Below, piece by piece: positions 1 through 6,833 of a stretch of 27,084 nt of DNA (positions are counted from its first letter, which is position 1; every line of letters begins with the position of its first letter). Origin of the DNA: a virus; IMG/VR virus record IMGVR_UViG_3300037493_003671, positions 1-27,084 of that record; one strand, given 5' to 3'. The translations under genes and the position numbers were made by a program. The notes beneath the pieces were generated by a model. It was not told where the DNA came from. It saw nothing but the letters and a program-made list of their open reading frames with translations, and made no database searches.

Positions 1-38
1 ACTTGGGCCTTGGCTGCTAATTGTTCTAGAGCGCTCAT
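1..38 (-). CDS. 5' end of a leftward gene, cut by window edge
   Basis: Only the first 12 codons (MSALEQLAAKAQ) and part of the next are visible; the rest lies left of the window. The start is supported by a strong Shine-Dalgarno AAGGAG six bases before the ATG (bases 36-38). It continues the leftward late operon, 39 bases after the structural gene that ends at 78. The visible residues are helical and non-secretory. No function can be assigned from so short a stretch. Confidence 0.7.
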   Translation of the reverse strand, partial: MSALEQLAAKAQ

Positions 39-77
39 TTCTGACTCCTTTTTATATTATGAATACTTTTGTTTGTG

Positions 78-1679
78 TTATTGACCGTTGACAATCATCG
101 TTATCTGATCTGGTTTAGCGCCAGTTGATAGTAGTTTAAAAGTAAATCTAAGATCGCCAATCAATGACGAAGAACCTGGATACACATCTTCAGCACCAGA
201 AATAGAATTATTACGCAACAATTCACCATTCAAATAAATCTCAACATTCTGTACAAAACCAACTGGCACAGAATTATATGGTAATAAATTCACATCTAAG
301 TTACCAGCACCGGCTGGCCCATTCACATCTGTATTAACGGGCACGTTAGACGTAACAATAGCCTGAACCTTCGAACGTTTTTGTTTCTTGTAAGCCTGAT
401 TGATGGCATTCATTAAAGAAACTTCGCCACCAAAATTACTTTCAAAATCAGTCCACTCTTGCCCTGCATCCGAAAGATGAACCCCTTCCGTCAATGACCA
501 ACCAACGGGACTATATTGATCGTCAAACGAAAGAACGGTTTTTGCTAAAAGTTCCAGAGCGCCAGCCGTTGTTTCAATTACACCATCAGTAACACCAATA
601 TCAATTGACCGCGTGCCACCAGTACGGACATGGACACCAGCGCTGAAATTGTTGTCAACAGCATTGACATCGAAGTAGTCGACGGCAGCCCCGACTTCAA
701 TCGTAGTTGCACTCGTGCCTGAGTTCGTAACCAACTTCAGTAACGAAGCTTCGTCTTCGTCACGAATCTGCCAAAAGTTACCAGTTGATTCGATGTCTAG
801 AATTGCATTATAACCAGAGACATCAACTGGAGTGCTGCTCTGATTATCGTAACCAACTTGACGAGTAACCGTAGTGCCAGCGGGAACATCAACAATTGCG
901 CCGCGAAGAAAATCTTCTTCATTAAGAGATTCAAGTGCTTTGCGCTCAACTGAAGCATAGTTAATAATTTTATTCTGAATATCAGTAACTGGCGCGGCTT
1001 CTAAATCATCACCAGCCGCATTAATACGGACAAACGAAAGTTGAGCACGCTTCGGAGTAATGCCCGTCATTGTATGCGGGTCGGTTAAAGTTTCTGTCTG
1101 GAATAAGGCATAAACAACACGGCCGCCAGAAAGAATTGGATCGCGCGTTGCGCCATCTACAATTTCACAAAGATTCTTTGGGCCAATAGCCGTTGCGCCA
1201 GCAATTTCTGCCAATGAATGTGCATTGAATCCTACATTATAAGCGCCAATAGTACCAAGAGTTGTAGATGGATCTCCAGTTGCGGCTGTCTTATTAGAAG
1301 GAAGTTCGCCAGAAGCCAACACTACATAATTCTGAGCATTAGGAACCGTCACATCAACGAGGCTAGAAACACTAACAAGAACGCGCTTGCGTTCTAAATC
1401 GTGAAGTTGCTGATTTTGAGAATTAATGCCGCGCGCAGAACCATTTTCAAACGTAGTTGGCGCAATAAGATCATTCCACCAATCTCCAATTGGGAAACCT
1501 CCGCCATCACGATTCAAAAAGTTTTGAAGTTGAGAACGAACATTATTCAAGTCATTTGCAATATCTGTAGCATTAGTTTCATAACTCGCTTGAGTAGGAG
1601 CAATATTATCAAGAAATCCGACATCCGAATGTAATGTACTTGCGATCTGTGCATCTTGACGAATCCATGTGCGCCCCAT
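78..1679 (-). CDS. Putative phage virion structural protein, 533 aa
   Basis: A 533-residue protein rich in Ala, Ser, Thr, Val and Asn, with no Cys-rich, transmembrane or enzyme motif. The first 100 residues look helical and polar. The remainder alternates short hydrophobic strands with Gly/Asn/Thr turns, as in beta-rich virion proteins. The last 60 residues (about VEIYLNGELLRN to the end) resemble a phage appendage motif that is also present in the 105-aa protein just upstream. The ATG at 1679 follows AAGGG. Its place at the distal end of the structural operon suggests a fibre, baseplate or other appendage part. Its GC content is higher than that of the small genes upstream. The structural role is inferred from context and composition, not from a recognised family. 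Confidence 0.6.
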   Translation of the reverse strand: MGRTWIRQDAQIASTLHSDVGFLDNIAPTQASYETNATDIANDLNNVRSQLQNFLNRDGGGFPIGDWWNDLIAPTTFENGSARGINSQNQQLHDLERKRVLVSVSSLVDVTVPNAQNYVVLASGELPSNKTAATGDPSTTLGTIGAYNVGFNAHSLAEIAGATAIGPKNLCEIVDGATRDPILSGGRVVYALFQTETLTDPHTMTGITPKRAQLSFVRINAAGDDLEAAPVTDIQNKIINYASVERKALESLNEEDFLRGAIVDVPAGTTVTRQVGYDNQSSTPVDVSGYNAILDIESTGNFWQIRDEDEASLLKLVTNSGTSATTIEVGAAVDYFDVNAVDNNFSAGVHVRTGGTRSIDIGVTDGVIETTAGALELLAKTVLSFDDQYSPVGWSLTEGVHLSDAGQEWTDFESNFGGEVSLMNAINQAYKKQKRSKVQAIVTSNVPVNTDVNGPAGAGNLDVNLLPYNSVPVGFVQNVEIYLNGELLRNNSISGAEDVYPGSSSLIGDLRFTFKLLSTGAKPDQITMIVNGQ

Positions 1680-1701
1680 TTTCTTACCCTTTCTGTACTA
1701 A

Positions 1702-2019
1702 CTATGGTGTAACATAGTCAGCAAATAACTTTTCACCAAGAATCGGTTCTAAACCCGATTCAAAAATAACCATATCGTAACCAGTCCCAAAGCCACCACT
1801 TTCATAAACACTAAAATCTCCAGTTGCTAAATGATGTTGCCTAACTCCATTTCTTATAACCATAATCGTATCGGGTACAAAATATTCTAATGTTGTAAAT
1901 GTTTTATTTACTCCATTCATTATCCCAACCAATGGTCTTTGTACTAAAAAAGTTCCACCAACAACTTTGACTTCTTCTAAAACACCAAGCGTATCATTGA
2001 ACTTTAAAACCTTTGGCAT
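1702..2019 (-). CDS. Small beta-rich virion/appendage protein, 105 aa
   Basis: The protein is short and all-beta in appearance. Around residues 45-100 it contains a run FVPDTIMVIRNGVRQ, then Gly/Tyr-rich turns, then LFADYV. This strand-turn pattern is common in small phage tail or neck appendage proteins, and also fits the C-terminal end of the 533-aa neighbour (NGELL plus a later hydrophobic strand). The start at 2019 has a modest AGG seven bases upstream. It lies 12 bases from the gene before and 22 from the gene after, so it is co-transcribed. An accessory fibre or tail-associated subunit is likely, but no precise family is claimed. Confidence 0.55.
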   Translation of the reverse strand: MPKVLKFNDTLGVLEEVKVVGGTFLVQRPLVGIMNGVNKTFTTLEYFVPDTIMVIRNGVRQHHLATGDFSVYESGGFGTGYDMVIFESGLEPILGEKLFADYVTP

Positions 2020-2031
2020 ATTTATACCTGT

Positions 2032-2775
2032 TTATATATTATGTCTCAGTACAAGATTACAATCAAGTAGTAATAGCATAGTTGATGTATCCAACGCTAG
2101 ACCCATCTTTTGAGCAAAATGATCAATGGCCAAGACTGGAGGATTTGGAATTGGTCTAGAATCATAATCAATAAAATAAATTCTACCAGGAATTAATGAC
2201 GTAAAGATATCTCTTACTGTTCCGAACCACTGAACCACACATTCTGTTGGACTTTTCTTTTCTATTACGACTCCCCAATTTGGCATTTTTGAATAATCAG
2301 TAATATCAGTTTTTCTTACTTGATAATAGAATCCTATTTTTGGACCGTAAACATAAACACAATCTCCGACTAATTCAACAGCAGAACAATAGCAATTGAT
2401 ATATCTATTTTCACAGAGACTTTGATAAACACATGCATCGACAATTAATTCAAACGTTCGTTCATCTTTGATGGCTTCTAAAACATTTAGTTTTTGTACT
2501 AATTCATTAACAACATCTTGTTTATTTAAAGTAATTTGACTATCTTGCTTTTGAACAACAACGTCAGCTAATTTTGTATTATTATTTACTACTTCAACTC
2601 TAATAGTCTTCTTTGATTTTTGAGTTACATTAACTAATTTATCATGCTTCTCTAATACAATTTCGCTTGGACTACGTTGAATTTCATATACAACATCTGG
2701 TTGAACGAAATTAATTGTATTTTCGCCCTTAACTAAATTGATTGTTTTGCTACCTTTTGTTAATTCTATGGTCAA
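2032..2775 (-). CDS. Two-part structural-type protein of unknown function, 247 aa
   Basis: The first 95 residues are short, charged, beta-alternating segments (many Lys, Val, Thr, Asn) with a repetitive feel, such as TKGSKTINLVKGENTINFV. After a helical linker (residues 90-115) comes a compact C-terminal domain with several Cys. It includes VYGPKIGFYYQVRKTDI, GVVIEKKSPTECVVQWFG, LIPGRIYFIDYD and a closing MGLALDTSTMLLL. That last series (small strand, Gly-x-Val, PG-x-YF, Q-x-G-x-A) matches a small beta-barrel module I associate with phage tail or neck proteins. Its ATG overlaps the previous stop (ATGA), which suggests coupling. A receptor-facing or trimerisation role is only a guess. Confidence 0.55.
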   Translation of the reverse strand: MTIELTKGSKTINLVKGENTINFVQPDVVYEIQRSPSEIVLEKHDKLVNVTQKSKKTIRVEVVNNNTKLADVVVQKQDSQITLNKQDVVNELVQKLNVLEAIKDERTFELIVDACVYQSLCENRYINCYCSAVELVGDCVYVYGPKIGFYYQVRKTDITDYSKMPNWGVVIEKKSPTECVVQWFGTVRDIFTSLIPGRIYFIDYDSRPIPNPPVLAIDHFAQKMGLALDTSTMLLLLDCNLVLRHNI

Positions 2776-3104
2776 GACATAATCCTCGGCTTAATATTGA
2801 ATGTTAAAAATTGATATGTAATTTGTTTTGGTACTGTATCAATAATAACAATTTCAGTTTTGAATTTACCTACTTTATTAATATCACCTGCAATAAATTC
2901 AAATATAAATTCTCCATCTGGACCAGAAATAATAGATCCTGTAACTTCTGAAGGAGTATCATAACTAATATGAAGTTTAAATGTATATCCAGTGATATCA
3001 ATTGGAGTATTATCACTTTTACGATATACACATGGTAAGCTTGGGTATGTATCTTCAACGACGAATTCTATTTCATTTTCGTCGGCGCACGTTCTGGTGG
3101 TCAT
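2772..3104 (-). CDS. Ig-like/BppU-type beta protein, 110 aa
   Basis: The sequence reads as one beta-sandwich domain. An acidic start leads to PCVYRKSDNTPIDITGYTFKLHI, then a GPDGEFIFEF turn, then KVGKFKTEIVIIDTVPKQITYQF. The order D-I-T-G followed by a strand, and G-x-F-x-x-E before the last strand, resembles the N-terminal domain of baseplate upper protein BppU and related Ig-like phage modules. Start ATG 3104 has GGAG six bases upstream. The stop overlaps the next gene's ATG by four bases. It is probably a virion appendage subunit. The family assignment rests on pattern only. Confidence 0.55.
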   Translation of the reverse strand: MTTRTCADENEIEFVVEDTYPSLPCVYRKSDNTPIDITGYTFKLHISYDTPSEVTGSIISGPDGEFIFEFIAGDINKVGKFKTEIVIIDTVPKQITYQFLTFNIKPRIMS

Positions 3105-3115
3105 AGTGTCTCCAT

Positions 3116-3535
3116 CTACTTAATAGTATTGGCGACCAATAACGACGATAGATACATTGCGCCGCCACCAGTCAATGTTCCAAAAACAAATATACCAACA
3201 TCTATATAAAAACGAAAATCATCTTTTGCTTCTAATTCAGATGTGCGTTTTAATGTGAGTTCATAATTTTGTTTCCATTTATTTGCAATCTGTTCCTCAT
3301 TTTTCATTTTCATTTCTGCAATGTTTTCTAAATTTTTATATAGTTCAATTTCTCTCTTTAATAATTCATTCTCTTTCCTTAAAGCAGGAAGTTCAACTTC
3401 AACTGCTTCAAGTAATTTTTTAGCTTTATCTGATTCAATGAAAATACCAGTACGACCATCAGGAAGCGTTACTGGTTCTGCTGCATATAGAGATGTACTA
3501 AAAACCAAGCTCAGAAAGATGACTAGCGATTTCAT
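3116..3535 (-). CDS. Exported coiled-coil protein with C-terminal membrane anchor; possible spanin component
   Basis: Residues 1-19 form a signal peptide ending at an Ala-x-Ala-like site (LYAAEP). A long heptad-like coiled coil follows at about residues 38-100, with a hydrophobic Gly-rich segment at about 108-136. There is no lipobox Cys, unlike typical outer-membrane spanins. The ATG lies inside the end of the preceding membrane/coiled-coil gene (38-base overlap), the nested arrangement typical of Rz/Rz1 pairs. Together with the adjacent holin this suggests a role in disrupting the Gram-negative envelope. A single-chain spanin would normally carry a lipid anchor, so this could also be an unrelated periplasmic membrane protein. 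Confidence 0.5.
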   Translation of the reverse strand: MKSLVIFLSLVFSTSLYAAEPVTLPDGRTGIFIESDKAKKLLEAVEVELPALRKENELLKREIELYKNLENIAEMKMKNEEQIANKWKQNYELTLKRTSELEAKDDFRFYIDVGIFVFGTLTGGGAMYLSSLLVANTIK

Positions 3536-3860
3536 CGTTGTTCATCCTCTGTATCTTCATCTTGTTTACTTCAGCCTTTTTATGTTCTTCTTTGATTTCA
3601 TTTTCAATCTTTTGAATCTCATCTTTACTAACGGTTTCTTTTGTTTCTAATACGGCTTTTTTAGTTTGCAAGTAGCCAATTTCATTCTTTGCTGTGGCTA
3701 CTTGCAACTGAAGCAATAAATCTGTAACTTTAAATCCTCTAATTTTTAACCACCAAGCAAGAACAATTAATATCAATACAAGAACGAGAAGAAAAATTAA
3801 AAGTATTTTTACGGTATTAGCTTTTAACCAAGCTAAAACCAATTTAAATTGCTGCATCAT
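3498..3860 (-). CDS. i-spanin-like (Rz-like) membrane protein, 120 aa
   Basis: The protein has a strong N-terminal transmembrane helix (about residues 17-38, nearly all Leu/Ile/Val) followed by a charged coiled coil (about 45-105, rich in Glu and Lys). That is the architecture of inner-membrane spanins of the lambda Rz type. ATGATG at 3860 follows AAAGGAAAATT, and the start overlaps the stop of the upstream holin candidate. The last 38 bases overlap the next gene, an exported coiled-coil protein. Membrane topology, coiled coil, gene order and overlap all point to the final lysis step. The call depends on architecture, because spanin sequences diverge too much for motif recognition. Confidence 0.6.
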   Translation of the reverse strand: MMQQFKLVLAWLKANTVKILLIFLLVLVLILIVLAWWLKIRGFKVTDLLLQLQVATAKNEIGYLQTKKAVLETKETVSKDEIQKIENEIKEEHKKAEVNKMKIQRMNNDEIASHLSELGF

Positions 3861-4198
3861 AATTTTCCTTTAAGTAAGTCAAGTTTTGTTTTGAGAATTT
3901 TCCAGACTTGACCTCCGATTGCGCCCAAAGCTACACCAAGCACAATTCGTTCACCAAGCGTAGGAAAATTTAAAATGTTCGGGACAAATGCTATCACTGC
4001 GCCGAGAAACATAGGAAGATATGTGAGAATAATTTCAAACCATTTAGCATGTCTTGAATTGAAAAGATTAACAGTAGCTTTTAAAGCTTCTGTTAATCCT
4101 TGAATAGCTATTATAACAATGAGATTTTTGAGAGTCAGCAGATCAGTCATATGAAATGCATTACTGATTGCTGGAAAACTTGTAGGAATTTCGTCCAT
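3857..4198 (-). CDS. Putative holin-like membrane protein, 113 aa
   Basis: Three hydrophobic segments are visible, at about residues 20-40 (LLTLKNLIVIIAIQGLTEAL), 56-75 and 84-98, ending in a Lys-rich tail. Small size, two to three helices and a basic C-terminus fit a holin, which forms the inner-membrane lesion that triggers lysis. The start at 4198 has AAGGAG eight bases upstream. The stop overlaps the ATG of the i-spanin-like gene by four bases, which supports a lysis cassette. No endolysin sits beside it; the only peptidoglycan hydrolase in the window is the M15 peptidase at 14.6 kb on the other strand. The function is inferred. Confidence 0.6.
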   Translation of the reverse strand: MDEIPTSFPAISNAFHMTDLLTLKNLIVIIAIQGLTEALKATVNLFNSRHAKWFEIILTYLPMFLGAVIAFVPNILNFPTLGERIVLGVALGAIGGQVWKILKTKLDLLKGKL

Positions 4199-4211
4199 CT
4201 TCTTCTCCTTT

Positions 4212-4565
4212 TCAGAAATTAATAATCAATGAAGTAATATCTTGTGCTGTTTCAAGCATCAATTTTCCACATACGTTAAAAATCTGTGGATTTGAATTAT
4301 TGTAATATTCCAATAAAGCACGCCTCACTATATTTTCACCGTCAAAACAAAAGACTAATAGCTTTTTGTTTTGACCGCTGCCTACTTTTTGAATTCTTTT
4401 TTCAAGACCACGCAATGGATACCCTCTTGCTTTGAGGAATATCGCGATCTTTTTTTCTTGAGTGCGAAAGAAACTTTTTACCGCTGTTTCTTTATCTTCC
4501 TCTTTAATTCCGTCAAGCCAATATTCTGACTTGATGATCTCTTCTTTTATGTCTTTTTCTTCCAT
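4212..4565 (-). CDS. Unknown protein, 117 aa, between capsid and lysis genes
   Basis: A charged, mainly helical soluble protein with the run KKIAIFLKARGYPLRGLEKRIQKVG near the middle and a final helix LMLETAQDITSL. No enzymatic motif, signal peptide or membrane segment is visible. The start is taken as ATG 4565, six bases after GAGG; a GTG one codon earlier is possible. It lies 13 bases before the holin-like gene and 34 bases after the previous gene, so it belongs to the late operon. The position would suit a small head-completion or connector protein, but no family is recognised. Confidence 0.6.
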   Translation of the reverse strand: MEEKDIKEEIIKSEYWLDGIKEEDKETAVKSFFRTQEKKIAIFLKARGYPLRGLEKRIQKVGSGQNKKLLVFCFDGENIVRRALLEYYNNSNPQIFNVCGKLMLETAQDITSLIINF

Positions 4566-4599
4566 CACTAGCCTCTTTTATCTTTTCTAAATGCGAAGA

Positions 4600-4938
4600 C
4601 TAGCGAGGGCGACGAGTCGGCTTGAAATCTTTTGGTGCCACTGGCGTTGTTTCAGAACCAGCATCAGGTTCATCTACTTTCGCAGGTTCTTTTTTATCGG
4701 TTACGCTTAATGCTTGGAGTTCTTCAATAGTACCGCTATTCAAAGTAAGAACAGGAATATCTTCTCCCATTACATTCTTGAATGTTTCTTTATTTTCAAG
4801 ACAAGCAATCATTCTTTCATTGATGGCGTTTCCTAAAAACTTTTGACCTTTGTGATAATACTGAGCGGCACCACCATTAATGCCGCGATGATACCATCCC
4901 TCAAGATTAACTTCGACTTCGATCTCTCTTTTGCTCAT
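4600..4938 (-). CDS. Unknown late protein downstream of capsid gene, 112 aa
   Basis: The N-terminal 70 residues are a compact mixed region with an aromatic Gly-rich patch (GWYHRGINGGAAQYYHKGQKF). The last 35 residues are a disordered Pro/Glu/Asp/Thr tail ending in Arg-Arg-Pro-Arg. The ATG has an ideal AAGGAG six bases upstream. It is the first gene after the long hairpin that follows the major capsid gene, so its mRNA level may be set by that structure. A small head-associated protein is plausible from context. I do not recognise a family. Confidence 0.6.
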   Translation of the reverse strand: MSKREIEVEVNLEGWYHRGINGGAAQYYHKGQKFLGNAINERMIACLENKETFKNVMGEDIPVLTLNSGTIEELQALSVTDKKEPAKVDEPDAGSETTPVAPKDFKPTRRPR

Positions 4939-4962
4939 AACGCACTCCTTTTCTTTTATGAA

Positions 4963-5018
4963 GCGTTCCTCCCTAATGGAAATGATTTTTTAGGTCATTT
5001 CCATTAGGGAGGAAACGC
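4963..5018 (-). promoter_or_regulatory. Long intercistronic RNA hairpin after the capsid gene
   Basis: Two arms, 4963-4985 and 4995-5018, are reverse complements over 23 bp with a single bulged A and a nine-base loop. It begins 12 bases past the capsid stop codon. On the transcribed (minus) strand no run of U follows the stem, so it is not a classical rho-independent terminator. A role in RNase III processing, 3'-end stabilisation of capsid mRNA or partial attenuation is inferred. Confidence 0.75.
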
Positions 5019-5029
5019 AGGTTACTAAT

Positions 5030-6280
5030 TTAAAACACGGTGGCAATTACGTTCGTTGTCCGGTGATAAAGCACCGGCAAGCCATAGATACCAGACACCA
5101 CGTAGCACTTCGGCGGATCACCATCATCGTCGATGACGGTTTTGCCGAACGGGCCGGGCGTCGGATTCAACAGGCCACCATTGTACGGGCTGGGCGTCGA
5201 AACAAATTCGGCCCAATTCTGCCCACCAGTCGTGCCAGGCGGCAACCGCCCACGAACGATGAACTTGTTATCCGGTATGAACTGCTTCTTGATGCGAACA
5301 GTCGAGCCAGCCGGATAAGTCACGCTGCCACCAATGGCTGCGTGAGCAAACGACAATCCGGTCGGTGTAACAGTGATTCGCACCGTGCCAGCAAGTTCGC
5401 CCGACTTGTGAACAACAGTCACGATATCGCCAGTGATGACGCCGGGATTTTCCGAAACAATGAATGAAGTAGAAACCGTGGTAATCGGCGTCTCTAACTT
5501 CATCTTGAAGTAGTACCCCTTATCGTAAATTTGATAAGGAGTGCCAGAATAACTCATGATGATCTTGCCAAGAATTTCTCGGCTCATCATGTTCGCGCCA
5601 TTCGCACCACCAACAAAGAACGTGTCACGAATTGTGCGAATCTTCGTGTTTTGCATCAGTTGCTTTTCAACAGCTAAATTAGCCTGATAAAAATCAACTT
5701 CGATGCCTTCATTGCGGTACAGCATATTCCACTCAATCATATCATCGAGCGGGTCGGCTGTAGTTTGATTCCAACGGTCAGCGCCAGTAAGAGTCGGCTT
5801 GAATTCTGTTGGAATCTTGTAGTCAACCGAGAACTGCACGTCTTCTTGAGTGATGTCAAGTTGGCCAAAAATCATCTGCCACTTGCACCATTCCATACGG
5901 GTTTCAAGCCGCATCCGAAGACCACCAACCACTTCGGCAATGCGTTCCTCTGCGCGCTCCAGATCAGAAGCTGTGCCTTGCTTACGAACCACCTTGAGAT
6001 CGCGCTCACTGAGTGCGGTTTTCTCGCGGAAGCACGCAGGCATAAAGCTGTACTGTGAGCGACCACGGAACTCAACCATGGGCGATTCAGCGCCACGCGC
6101 CACGGCTTGAGTCATGCCGCCAATGGTGTCGCGCACGTCAACGATGACTTGTTCCGTCTCTTGCGTCACGAGAGGGATAGCATCGGTCAACGCATACAGC
6201 GTGTTATCGGGTTTGATCGCGTCCAGCAACTTTGTAATGTACGCGGGCCGGAGTAGTTCGTTATCGAGCAGGTCGTCCAT
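5030..6280 (-). CDS. Major capsid protein, lambda gpE-like (Phage_cap_E)
   Basis: A 416-residue capsid subunit that forms the phage head shell. Features of the Phage_cap_E family are visible: an N-terminal stretch around FREKTALSERDL (residues 84-95), a long helix with ERAEERIAEVVGGLRMRLETRMEW (about 108-131), the helix DDMIEWNML (about 179-187), and the late FIPDNKFIVRG strand (about 334-344). Residues about 263-332 are a Val/Thr/Gly-rich beta segment before FIPDNK, which looks like an inserted domain. The ATG has AAGGAG seven bases upstream. It lies after the decoration gene, as in lambda (D then E). Its GC content is clearly above that of most of the window, and hairpins flank it on both sides. 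Confidence 0.88.
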   Translation of the reverse strand: MDDLLDNELLRPAYITKLLDAIKPDNTLYALTDAIPLVTQETEQVIVDVRDTIGGMTQAVARGAESPMVEFRGRSQYSFMPACFREKTALSERDLKVVRKQGTASDLERAEERIAEVVGGLRMRLETRMEWCKWQMIFGQLDITQEDVQFSVDYKIPTEFKPTLTGADRWNQTTADPLDDMIEWNMLYRNEGIEVDFYQANLAVEKQLMQNTKIRTIRDTFFVGGANGANMMSREILGKIIMSYSGTPYQIYDKGYYFKMKLETPITTVSTSFIVSENPGVITGDIVTVVHKSGELAGTVRITVTPTGLSFAHAAIGGSVTYPAGSTVRIKKQFIPDNKFIVRGRLPPGTTGGQNWAEFVSTPSPYNGGLLNPTPGPFGKTVIDDDGDPPKCYVVSGIYGLPVLYHRTTNVIATVF

Positions 6281-6299
6281 TGCTAACTCCTTCTTGTGA

Positions 6300-6322
6300 A
6301 GTCCCGATTATTCTATCGGACT
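6300..6322 (-). promoter_or_regulatory. Intercistronic hairpin upstream of capsid gene (first)
   Basis: Arms 6300-6308 and 6315-6322 pair over eight bases with one bulged C and a six-base loop. It lies 20 bases upstream of the capsid start codon, just outside the ribosome-binding site. No U-tract follows on the minus strand. With the neighbouring hairpin at 6335-6360 it fills the gap between the decoration and capsid genes. An mRNA-processing or translation-tuning role is inferred. Confidence 0.5.
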
Positions 6323-6334
6323 CACTTTTGATGA

Positions 6335-6360
6335 AGCAACTACCTCCAGCTTTAGTTGCT
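6335..6360 (-). promoter_or_regulatory. Intercistronic hairpin at the decoration gene stop (second)
   Basis: Perfect 8-bp arms, 6335-6342 and 6353-6360, with a ten-base loop. The upstream arm (minus strand) includes the last codons and stop of the decoration gene. No U-run follows, so a terminator is unlikely. It may stabilise the 3' end of a processed decoration mRNA or couple translation to the capsid gene. Confidence 0.5.
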
Positions 6361-6771
6361 ACGCTCGCGGATCACAATGCGCTGACACTTCAATTGCGCT
6401 GCCGCATCGAAGTGAGTCAACGTATAGCCCGAAGCGTCAATCAGTTTGTTCTTCTTGAAGACGCCAGCTTCATACGCCTTCACCGTAAGATTACCAGTGC
6501 TAATGTCGACAATTGGTTCAGCCAACACAACCACTGTAGCTTCTTTACCAGCAATAACGGCAGCAGCGTCGAATTCGGTGTAAAGATTGCTAACACCAGC
6601 ATCGGGATAAAGAAGCAAACCACGACGAAGTTCTGTCGTAGTGCCGTTCGCAAGATCGCGACACGCGCTGCTTACTGTAATCGAACGCTCGACGAGATTT
6701 TCCATCGAAGCAAGGATCTCTTCCGAAACACCCGTGCCTTTGTAATCGCCGTAGCCAACGTTCTCTAACAT
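6352..6771 (-). CDS. Head decoration protein, lambda gpD-like
   Basis: A 139-residue beta-rich protein with the look of lambda gpD-type decoration proteins. An extended N-terminus leads to TELRRGLLLYPDAG (about residues 46-59), then AAAVIAGKEATVVVLAEPIVDIST, and a C-terminal ITVK/AYEAGVF-like pair of strands. Such proteins bind as trimers on the capsid surface and stabilise the expanded head. The gene sits directly before the capsid gene, as D does before E in lambda. GGAGG five bases before ATG 6771 is an excellent ribosome-binding site, fitting an abundant protein. The family call rests on position and pattern, so moderate confidence. Confidence 0.7.
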   Translation of the reverse strand: MLENVGYGDYKGTGVSEEILASMENLVERSITVSSACRDLANGTTTELRRGLLLYPDAGVSNLYTEFDAAAVIAGKEATVVVLAEPIVDISTGNLTVKAYEAGVFKKNKLIDASGYTLTHFDAAAQLKCQRIVIRERSN

Positions 6772-6810
6772 CTTTTCCTCCGGTTAGTTCTGTTCGCTCT
6801 CTAGTGGATT

Positions 6811-6830
6811 TCAACAAGTTAACTTGTTGA
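6811..6830. promoter_or_regulatory. Perfect 20-bp palindrome between scaffold and decoration genes
   Basis: Bases 6811-6830 read the same on both strands (TCAACAAGTT and its reverse complement). It lies three bases after the scaffold stop codon. As RNA it would fold to an 8-bp stem with a four-base loop, with no U-tract. As DNA it could be a protein-binding site. It is one of four structures at capsid-gene junctions. Confidence 0.6.
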
Positions 6831-6833
6831 TTC

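Noticed and set aside
5063-5467. 134-codon plus-strand frame opposite the capsid gene
   Set aside because: Low-complexity Arg/Ala/Thr shadow of the capsid coding sequence.
6280-6768. 162-codon plus-strand frame opposite the decoration gene
   Set aside because: Antisense shadow of a GC-rich gene; no ribosome site and no recognisable protein pattern.
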